A stretch of 64,000 bases of DNA, taken from assembly GCA_016490735.1 (NCBI GenBank), contig JAEMWC010000209.1, forward strand, positions 930,001 to 994,000, read 5' to 3'. Source of the DNA: Pachyseris speciosa. Lineage: Eukaryota > Cnidaria > Anthozoa > Scleractinia > Pachyseridae. The notes under the pieces are model-generated. The model searched no databases and was not told the origin of the DNA. It saw nothing but the letters and a program-made list of their open reading frames with translations. Position numbers and translations under genes: made by a program. Below are positions 56,301 through 64,000 of this stretch, piece by piece. Numbering within the stretch: position 1 is the stretch's first letter; each line of letters starts with the position of its first letter.

Positions 56301-56684
56301 AAACATGCATTGTTTTCCTTTAGAAATATTTGCAACTGAATCACGCTATTTCCATGCGTCCAGCAGAGCGTTCATGCAAGTAACCACTGGTGCGGACCGT
56401 GAGAGTTCCTTTTTGTTCCCTTCTCGCTCTTCATGACAAAAGCCCTCTTTGAATTTCTTTTATAATGCCGTCACCTGGGGGGGAAACATTACGCTATTAA
56501 GTTCTGATCTGTAAAAGCGTCCAAAGAAAAGTGGGATTGCCTTAGGAAATATTTGCTATTACAAATGACTGCAATCCACGTAACTCTTAACAAGTTCAAA
56601 ACAAATCGTATTGAAACAAAACACAGGTATTAAGTGTATTAAAACGGATGAAAATTTAAGTTTCTAAACAAACTGTGGTTAACT
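53400..56684. other. Gene-poor stretch with two simple repeats
   Basis: At 54225-54325 GCGTGGACATT/GCGTGTAA words recur. At 55170-55490 CTGTAAAT words recur, ending TTTTCCAGTGTAA (related to 39426-40045). No gene, RNA gene or retroelement coding segment could be supported. Confidence 0.4.
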
Positions 56685-57430
56685 ATAGATAGATAGATAA
56701 TCTTTATTTTGACACGATCAATTCATCAGCCTATAAAAAGACACATCATATACACTAAAATATTTAAAATTCATACTACATACTATAACACTAAAGGCTG
56801 TTTTCCGTGAATGCCGTGCGTTAGACATTGGGGCATTGTCACGCTATTTGGCAGCTTTATAAAAAGCTAGAAGGTGTCTTCGCATCAATTGAATTCCAAA
56901 ACTAATGACTTATCTAGTTTTGTTATTGAAGACTATTTGAAGGCACGGAAACTGTTTCCTGTCGCCTGTCGCTACGGATGGCAAGGATGGAAATGGATTG
57001 AAACTTGAACTGAAAAATTGGCCAATTTTTTCGACTTTTGATGCTAAGTGTTCCAAAAATCCTCAAGAAATTTATTATGGTTAGCCCTCTCAGATAAAAT
57101 TCATTTGATATCTTCGTCGTAGCTTTACAGAAGCATTTTGTTTACGATTAAAGCCTCAAAGTAATGATTTTAGCACAGAATATTGACGGCTAAAACTGCA
57201 AAATCCTCGCGACACTGCTCCTTTAAAGAATGTCACTGATCTTACGTTTAAATACCCCCAGAGACTCTGTGTTCCTTATATCACATGGTAGACTGTTCCA
57301 TAATGTGGCGCCATTGTAGCCAAAGCTTTTTCGATAATAATTAGTGAGTGGTAATTAGTTATTTCGGTAATAATTGGTGCCGCATCGGTGAGGAAGTGAG
57401 TTGATAAGGGTCAAATTTCCATTGTAAAAA
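56685..57430 (-). pseudogene. LINE 3' fragment (third LINE lineage)
   Basis: Within 57220-57370 the minus strand encodes LTNYYRKSFGYNGATLWN, SLPCDIRNTESLGVFKRK, the C-terminal tail of an APE-type LINE polymerase. An AT-rich 3' UTR follows, ending AAAATAAAGATTATC and (TCTA)n at about 56685-56700. Everything upstream is absent, so it is a 5'-truncated copy. Its tail motif differs from LINEs C and D. Confidence 0.68.
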
Positions 57431-57597
57431 GATTGTGACGCTGGCGTTTTGAGGGATTGGATTGCATTTGGGTAAATTTGAAAAAGAAAGAAGAAAGAAG
57501 CTCTCTTCAACTAGTCAAAACGTCTCTTGCACAAAACAGTTGAACACGCGCAGAGAATAAGTGACTGAATGTCGTCTTGGTTTGTTCAGCATCAGCT

Positions 57598-57732
57598 ATG
57601 ATACGAAGAAGACGATTCAAGTTTCAAGTGGGATTCGCAGCTCTATTAGTGCTGTGCTTTTTCAGTTGGCGCCGAGACGATGCAATCAGAGAGACTGGAG
57701 AAAACCTATGAAAGTAGTTGAAGAAGTCTCAG
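57598..57732 (+). CDS. NCKX exon 1 with an apparent frame problem
   Basis: ATG at 57598 gives [18 protein letters not shown] then LCFFSW, a convincing signal peptide as expected for NCKX proteins, but this frame hits TGA at about 57709 after ETGENL. The donor CAG|GTACGT at 57733 fits exon 2 only in another frame, read from ATG 57708 as MKVVEEVS. A one-base indel near GAAAACC (57699-57706), real or from assembly, would reconcile them. A short-start isoform without signal peptide is the alternative. Confidence 0.6.
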
Positions 57733-60700
57733 GTACGTGCAGAATATCACCACAACTGAGAAAGACATGTGCGTTCTGTTATTGTTGGGTAAGGTAGTTT
57801 AGTGGGACATTTGATCTTACAAGTCTTAGACTACGACTAGTCGATCCTTCTTTCGCTTAGTCCGTCAAGCGAGACGCGAAAGAAACCCGCGAAAAAAAAA
57901 GGCCGCGCGACATCTGGTTGTCAGCGCTCCAGCATTATCCGATCATATTTTTGCGTTGTGAGAGCAACGCATAATTCAAACTCTTGGGCTTAGACGGTAA
58001 TCCCTCTTTTCGCGTGCTTCTCTCACCCAGGATCTCGTGCGGCCTTTTTCTTTCTTGTGGGTTTCTTTCGCGTCTCGCTCGACGGACACTACTCGTACTC
58101 TATGCAAGTCTCACCCGCGGGATTATCACCGTGAGTTCCCGGTTAGGAAACTGGCGCCTTTTCGCCATTGGCTAGCTTGGGACTAATCAATTAAAGATAT
58201 ATTCGGATCTCACATTTAACATTTCATTTCGCATTTCACATTCCATTCCAAATTTCTTGTTTCATTTTACATTTCATTTTCACGTTTTATCCTACTGATT
58301 AAAAAAGAAGGAAAAAATTGGAGCTCTGGATGTCCTCTTGTTGTAGTAAGGAAAAATACAGCTCTTATACTTAATATTCTGTTTCATTTCAGATGGATCA
58401 TTCGCTGGAAGACATCCTCTCGTTCACGAGACAAACGATCCCAGAAACTGCAGCCCACCATCAGTCGAGGAATTTCCGGGTGATTTGTTTAACCAGCGAG
58501 AAAGGCGGCTTGGTGCAGTCATTATTCATTTTCTGGTTGCAGTTTACATATCCTGGGCCATAGCTATTGTCTGTGATGAATATTTTGTTCCTTGCTTGGA
58601 GATAATGTCTGATAAGATGAAGCTTCAATCTGATGTGGCCGGTGCTACGTTCATGGCTTTTGGTAGTTCAGCTCCCGAACTATTCGCCTCAATCATTGGT
58701 GAGCTGCAAGAGTTTATGTATATCTTAGGCTTTTGATGCACGATATTTTATATCAGGGATTCAAACATGCGAAGTGCAAAAACAGGCCTAAACTTGTTCC
58801 CGGGGTTTTCCCGGCGTCCAACATGGCGGCCTGTTACCCACCAGCCATGCACTCGGAGGAGAAAGCGCTGGGAACGAGATTGCTATAGAAACCGGGAGAT
58901 ATAGTTCGAGCTGGAAGTGCAAAAAGCCAAAAGTCAGCTAAGGAAATATTAAGGTAGATATGGACCGCCGAGTAGACAAAGATACAACTACGGATTATTC
59001 ACAAATTTCCAAATAAGCTCAAATGTAATGCACATGCGTACTAGATATCACAAGAGACTCTCGCAGTTTTGATAACGAGTGGACTTTTTGCAAGCGTGAC
59101 TCTACACCTTCGAAAAGACTTAATGACAAATTTCTGCTTTCTGATCATAGGTGTCTTCATCACAGAAGGGGATATTGGGATCGGCACCATCTTAGGCTCA
59201 GCGGTATTCAACGTGCTGTTCGTTATTGGAGCATGCGGCCTAGGAGCTGGAACGGTAAGAACATGACCAGGAGACGATAACCACGCGATTTTCAGCGTTT
59301 TTTATTCACAAATAGTACCCGTAAGCACTGCCCGCCTCGACCAGCTTTTGCTGACTGCGGGCTGTCCATATTCAAGAAAGACTTCTTATTTTCTAATAAT
59401 ATAGAAATAAAAAAATAAAAAAAATTCAATTCGCTGTGACATAAATCTATGGAAAGAGTACCCTCCTGCTCATGGACTCCTGGCATGACCTTATCCCGTC
59501 AACAGGCCTCTTTAACTTGTACATCTTGTTTTCCCAAACTAGACCATGTGGGGGTGTTAATTTTATTGCACTTGTGTATGCATGCACGCTTTTTGAAATA
59601 TATCACGTCCTCTGAATGGAGAAAACAAAACGAACAAGCTGATTGGGTTTCTAGTAAGGGTGGAGTGAACGCTACAGGTAGGATCGCGGCTATATTAAAA
59701 TGTATCACTGCTTACTGGTAAACCAATGTAGAAATTATAAGCCCATTCTTAGAAGTATCCAGGAGCCAAGAGCAGACGAAGCTAGAGACTATTTTGTTCT
59801 TGCTGTTCTTAGTTTAGGAGGAGAGAGAGTGGGGTTCTTATGACGTCACACAAAAGCGTGAACAACAACGCTATATGTGCAGCACGTTCAACCCGAGATG
59901 TACTAGAAAGAAAAGGCGTATTATACTTTTAGGTGACATATGCTTTCCAGCGCGCATGTTCCGAACAAAAAAAATTATCATAATGCAGAGATTTGAAACC
60001 TACTTCGTCTAATTTGTGTGATGTGTCCATGATAGGTTTTGTATTTGGCATGGTGGCCTCTTGTCAGAGACAATATGTTCTATCTCTTCAGTGTTGTCAT
60101 TCTCATCTTGGTGCTCATAGATGGCATTGTAAGTGTTTTTATCTTCACGTAACATTAATTTTTAGATCGTTTGGCTACTGAGGGTTGGCGCAGTGGCGAG
60201 GGCAGTAGTTTCCCATCAACGTTGCCCAGGTTCTATTCTGCCCTCGACACCTGAGTGAGATAAGTTTCGTGGTTCTCTACTCCTCTCGGAAAAGTTTTTT
60301 TTTCTCTCCCGATACTCCCGTTTTTCACTCACAAATAAGAACCAGCATTTGATTTGAATTGACGGATTTGTAGTCTCTTCAGTTAACCACTAGACTGGCC
60401 CGTACAGCCTACACTTAGATAAAGATGAGAGACAAGTGTCAATAAAGAGCATGCTTGTTACGTCAAGGTAGCTATATTGGCGAACCTCAACCTCCTAGGG
60501 GTTTTCCCCCAGAGAGGCTTAAAAGCCTTGGGAACGAGGTTGTTTTTTCTCCCAGGGACTGTCTCATGACAAATTTGACTAGAAGCCCTATGTCAAAAAA
60601 GTGTTGTCCAGGGATTTGATATGATGTAATATGCACCAGGATAATTTGTTAATTTCCTGTATTTCGGAGCAGGGAAGTCATCTTGGTCAAAAATTCGAGT

Positions 60701-63700
60701 GTATTTTTTTAAAATCATCATTGAACACAATGAAATTTAGCTAATTTTTTTTGTGATTTCTATTTATTTCGCAGGCCAGAGGCATTGGCCATGTCGTGTT
60801 CCTATTCGATATATTTAATCATTATGTACTTCAATCCCCGAATTGAGGCCTGGCTTTATAAAATAACCAACACGAACAGTCCTGAATATAAGTCCGATCT
60901 ACACGCTTCAAACGGTATCAAAGCAAACAACAATGGATACCAGAAGATTGCAGATGAAGAACAGAGCCACAGCGAAGAAAAAGAGAAGAAACCACTCAGC
61001 ACTAACGAACAGACAAACTCTGCAAAGGAGACGACTGAAGAGAAAGGAGATGGAAAAAAGGAAGAGAAACAACGTGAAGAAGAGAGGAAAGAGGACGGTG
61101 GGGAAAAACAACCACTAAAGGGTAAACTTTATAATTTTGTTAAGAATCGGAAACGATCAGAAACCGTCCTTTAAAAACAGGAACAGGGTTGAAGGTCTCT
61201 TCTTGGGGGCTTAGGGATAGCTTTGACGGTTGTTTTTTTGTACTTTTGATAGTTTGATTTTCATGATGAGCGGCTCAAATAGTGAGATCATAAAGATCTC
61301 GAGCTTCAGGAGTTTTTCCTCAGAAATGCTTGCCTGCTTACTTCAATTAGCGTCACAAAGTGTACACTCACACTTTGAGTCCATTTCAACATCACTTATA
61401 GCAAGAAAAGTGGACAATAACCGTCATAAAATGTCTTTCTAGCCAAAAAAGAAACAATAATCCCAATCTTTACTTAAAACAACCTTAACTCAAACGATAA
61501 ACATAATTGTTACGAGGTAGTTTACAGAACAATTTGTGGCGTCAACACTAAGCGTACATCCAAGTATTTGAAAAAAGGCGATGACCACACCACGAGGCTG
61601 GTGTGACGTGTGTCCACTTTGTTTTTAGTCTTTTTTCGATCTATTTACTTGTATTTCTTCACAAAGGTGCAGTCTTTGTTTGTTATGATTCGCCGGATTT
61701 CTTTTGTAGTTTTTCCAATAAGAGGAGCATGTGCGTTTGGAGAAACTTACATTCAACGCCTTTTGTTTTTACAGGAGACGGTTTAAAACACCGACCCGTG
61801 CCAGATCTCACGTTAGGGATGCCATTTAATCCACCGGAGGGACTGGCGGCTAGACTTTGCTGGTTCCTTGGCCTTCCAATCAACATAGCGTATTTTTTCA
61901 CCATCCCGGATGTGACGAAGGAATCTTGCCAGAAGTGCCGGGTGGCTGTTTCTTTTATAGTTTGTATTGCTTGGATTGCAGTCTCGTCTTATACCCTCGT
62001 TTGGATGGTTACTATTATTGGATATACATTTGAGATCCCGGATGCAGTCATGGGTCTTACACTCGTCGCTTTTGGAAGCAGTGTACCAGATTGCTCGTCA
62101 AGTCTGTTCATCGCAAGAAAAGGTAAGCTATGTTAGCATTCCAGTTGCAATTGACCATAACACACGCCGTACTACAATGGCAACAAGACTTTCGCATAAA
62201 TGTCACGTAGATCGCAGAACTCATCTCGAGAGAGATTTAAGGAGTGGGTCAGTAGTTATTTAGTGTAAAACTTAAAGGGGTGGTCTATCTCGAGAACCAT
62301 ACGTGCTGAAGGCTTCTAACTAAGTCATGGTGAAAGACTGCCCAAGTAATTTCAGTTAACAGTGCTGTTGCCATAGCAACCAATCACGAGACTAAATAAC
62401 AGGCCACTTCCGGTTTAAGTTTCAATGCCTATGCAGACAGGGAAAAACATTGCTTTATCAGCATGTAGTTTTTCTACCTACCCAAGAACCATACTCAATC
62501 TAATTGGAACGGTTGTCAAGCCATGCTGAAAGTCTCTTTACTTAGTATGTATAAAGTTACATTATTGACAGTTATTTGGCCACGTGACTTACACATGCAT
62601 TCCAATTACATTGGGTAAGGTTCTTGGGTAAGTAGTAAGACTACGCTATAAAATGTTGATAAAATACTGTTCTTCCCTGTCTGCATAGGCCTTGAAACTT
62701 AAACCGGAAGTGGCCTGTTATTTGGTCACGTGATTGATTGCTATGGCAACAGCACTGTTAACTGAAATTACTTTAGGCAGTCTTTCACCAAGGCAAGGTT
62801 AGAAGCCTTCTGCAAGTATGGTTCTCAAGATAGACCACCCCTTTAAGTTTAACACTAAATAACTACTGACCCACTCCTTAATATACCTGAACAGAACGCA
62901 ACAAATCTGCAGTGTGGACGTTTGTTGGAGAACGTGTCTTAAGTTTGTTTCGCTACCATACAGGTGAAGGCTGGAGAGAAAGTATCCAAGGGAGCTGGCG
63001 AAAGGCGATGGAAATGAGGAGAGGGAGTTGGTGAGAGTATTTTCTCTCGCCTTGCTCAGTATCCGCTATCCTCATATACACTGTGACTACTCGTTAAATA
63101 AACTATAAAACAATTGTAAGATATCTGGCCTCGCTTGAAAATATTTTGTCTCATAATGTTTTCAAACTGCACGCAAAAGAAGCATCCACTTTCATTTGCC
63201 CGTTACTGCCCCCTCCCCAACCCCCCTCTAAATGTTTATCTATCTGCAATTGCAGCTATTGAATCTGGGAGAAACCTGATTGAGAAATGATACGAATTTC
63301 GAAATTCGCCATGATTAAAGCTGACTTTGAACTTTGTAAGGCTTGTTACTTAATTGCGAACCAAGTGGGGGATTGCAAAGGGGAGGGGAGGGACATAATT
63401 GCCCTGTTTTACCTTTTACTTCCATTGTGGAGCTTTTCCCAGGGTGAAAGTTCTGATTTTCCTTTTTGTTCTCTTTCAGGTGACGGCGACATGGCGGTGT
63501 CAAATACCGTGGGAAGCAACACATTTGATGTTCTTCTGTGTCTGGGTGTCCCATGGCTTATTAAGGCAGCGGTATGGAATGCACCCATTGAGATCAGCAG
63601 TCGCGGGCTGTTTGTGTCGTGTTTCTTCATCGTGGGATCCGTAGCTATCGCCTTTTTTGTTCTTTATTTGAACAGCTGGGTCTTGAACCAAAAAGTTGGG

Positions 63701-63805
63701 TGTATATTTATAGTTATCTATTTCATTTTTCTGGGGACATCAGTGTCCATGGAAATGTTCGTATTCGGCAGGTTTCGCCTGCCAATGTGCAACATCGAAG
63801 TTTGA
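57598..63805 (+). CDS. Potassium-dependent Na+/Ca2+ exchanger (NCKX, SLC24-like), seven exons
   Basis: Exons: 57598 or 57708 to 57732, 58393-58698, 59151-59254, 60036-60148 (or 60128), 60775-61121, 61775-62122, 63480-63805. From the ATG at 57708 with donor 60148 the frame is continuous for 522 aa. The alpha-1 repeat has [18 protein letters not shown] and [12 protein letters not shown]. The alpha-2 repeat has [31 protein letters not shown] and FDVLL. The ion-binding acidic residues (E in APEL, D in VPDC, and the Asp after SNTF linked to K+ dependence in NCKX2) are all kept. A Lys/Glu-rich cytoplasmic loop separates the halves. The protein would export Ca2+ (with K+) in exchange for Na+ at a membrane. 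Exon 1 frame and the exon 3 donor are uncertain (see separate entries). Confidence 0.88.
57827..58111. mobile_element. Fold-back MITE, AGACTACGAG...CGAGCGAGAC family (copy B)
   Basis: Long arms pair CGTCAAGCGAGACGCGAAAG with CTTTCGCGTCTCGCTCGACG, plus GAAACCCGCGAAA/GGGTTTC and GGCCGC/GCGGCC towards the centre. Outer ends AGACTACGACTAGTC and ACTACTCGTACTCTATG are less well paired. It occupies most of NCKX intron 1 and is related to the copy at 29937-30075 in the NEURL4-like gene. Confidence 0.7.
58393..58698 (+). CDS. NCKX exon 2: extracellular start, TM1 and alpha-1 repeat
   Basis: The acceptor is TTTCAG and the donor ATTG|GTGAGC. It encodes [17 protein letters not shown], the membrane helix [25 protein letters not shown], and [18 protein letters not shown] with the essential Glu. 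The CSPP...FP..LF segment before the first helix is typical of NCKX proteins. Confidence 0.9.
59151..59254 (+). CDS. NCKX exon 3: rest of alpha-1 repeat
   Basis: It encodes [18 protein letters not shown] then [16 protein letters not shown]. The acceptor is GATCATAG and the donor AACG|GTAAGA; the phase fits both neighbours. An alternative longer frame starting upstream (59069) is intronic. Confidence 0.88.
60036..60148 (+). CDS. NCKX exon 4, donor uncertain
   Basis: It encodes [18 protein letters not shown] then [13 protein letters not shown], the WWPL.RD motif and a membrane helix. A consensus-like donor ATT|GTAAGT at 60129 would end in phase 0 and break the next exon. The weaker donor CAC|GTAACA at 60149 restores the frame, adding VSVFIFT. 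A microexon in the following intron is the other possibility. Confidence 0.7.
60183..60260 (+). pseudogene. tRNA-derived SINE head in an NCKX intron
   Basis: TTGGCGCAGTGGCGAGGGCA (A-box) is followed by CCAGGTTCTATTCTGCC (degenerate B-box) and a T-rich tail with CTCTCCCGA. It is recognisable as a SINE head of the GGTTGGCGCAGTGG type, decayed at the B-box. Confidence 0.55.
60775..61121 (+). CDS. NCKX exon 5: helix and large charged cytoplasmic loop
   Basis: The acceptor is TTTCGCAG. It encodes [20 protein letters not shown], then a cytoplasmic loop of about 90 residues dominated by Lys and Glu ([18 protein letters not shown]). NCKX loops are usually acidic and divergent. The exon ends AAG G|GTAAAC, and its phase matches exon 6. 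Confidence 0.82.
61775..62122 (+). CDS. NCKX exon 6: second membrane half and alpha-2 repeat start
   Basis: It encodes [20 protein letters not shown], then [18 protein letters not shown], membrane helices, and [20 protein letters not shown] with the essential Asp. Borders are TTTTTACAG and AAAAG|GTAAGC. Confidence 0.9.
62237..62881. mobile_element. Large fold-back element with TTAA ends in the last NCKX intron
   Basis: Arms of roughly 280 bp start GGAGTGGGTCAGTAGTTATT and end with the complement; matched inner words include GTGGTCTATCT, GGCCACTTCCGGTTTAAG and CTATGCAGACAGGGAA. TTAA lies at 62237-62240 and 62878-62881, suggesting a piggyBac-type or other TTAA-targeting transposase. The ends differ from the TTAA fold-back at 3.8 kb, so it is a separate family. 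It is non-coding. Confidence 0.78.
63480..63805 (+). CDS. NCKX terminal exon: rest of alpha-2 repeat and last helices
   Basis: The acceptor is TTCTCTTTCAG. It encodes [20 protein letters not shown], then [11 protein letters not shown] and three hydrophobic segments ([32 protein letters not shown]), ending with TGA at 63803-63805. The Asp after SNTF corresponds to the residue that confers K+ dependence in NCKX2 (established for the mammalian protein). Confidence 0.9.
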
Positions 63806-64000
63806 ATTTTCCTCTTCGACAATCATTTTCATTTTGTTCTCAAGGCTTGTATTTCTAGGCTTTGGAGCTGTAACCGTTTTGGTGAGCAAACCGATAAGAT
63901 AAACTTTGCAATTCCGTGAGCAGGGGAAGTTGTGGCAACCCCATTTCTCGTTTCTCATCCGTCTGTTTGGTTAGGCGCATGAAGAAGTCCTGGGGAAGAG

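Overview
The window looks like eukaryotic nuclear DNA from an anthozoan cnidarian, most likely a reef-building coral. The evidence is AT-rich DNA, two intron-containing animal genes (a neuralized-like protein and a potassium-dependent sodium/calcium exchanger), and dense transposable elements of mixed ages: Penelope-like, BEL/Pao, Gypsy, APE-type LINEs, tRNA-derived SINEs and many fold-back MITEs. I could run no database search, so the taxon is an inference from gene and repeat style.

Layout. 0.2-1.2 kb: a G-run-capped MITE and a mariner-like MITE. 3.5-5.8 kb: a dead plus-strand L2/CR1-like LINE interrupted by two unrelated MITEs (a TTAA fold-back and a Harbinger-like one). 7.7-10.8 kb: a Penelope-like retroelement followed head-to-tail by a nearly identical 5'-truncated copy. 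15.5-16.3 kb: a BEL remnant and a degenerate palindromic repeat. 17.7-27.3 kb: a degraded Gypsy element whose tRNA-Leu primer-binding site is split by a very young minus-strand BEL/Pao element (18.29-24.58 kb) with 425-bp LTRs that differ at one position. 27.9-30.4 kb: six 3' exons of a NEURL4-like gene on the plus strand, with MITEs in its introns. 32.7-39.3 kb: two minus-strand LINEs, each with a 2A-like NPGP peptide; one also encodes a PHD-like finger, the other a signal-peptide-like N terminus. 39.4-50 kb: gene-poor DNA with an 80-bp minisatellite, a 1.98-kb TIR element, several fold-backs, a palindromic pair of tRNA-like SINE arms, and a strong excess of the palindrome TACATGTA. 50.3-51.3 kb: a 5'-truncated Penelope-like element with a GIY-YIG endonuclease and a hammerhead-like motif. 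52.8-53.3 kb: a possible divergent pair of first exons. 56.7-57.4 kb: a LINE 3' fragment. 57.6-63.8 kb: a seven-exon NCKX (SLC24-like) gene that appears complete, with a large fold-back in its last intron.

The host genes are the exchanger, which would move Ca2+ out of cells using Na+ and K+ gradients, and the neuralized-like protein, whose mammalian counterpart is linked to centriole biology. Nothing shows that the two genes work together. Most of the window is a layered record of transposon insertion, and its most interesting signals are in the structure of those elements: 2A peptides, hammerhead-like RNA, G-run termini, palindromised SINEs, and repeats built from one reiterated short word.
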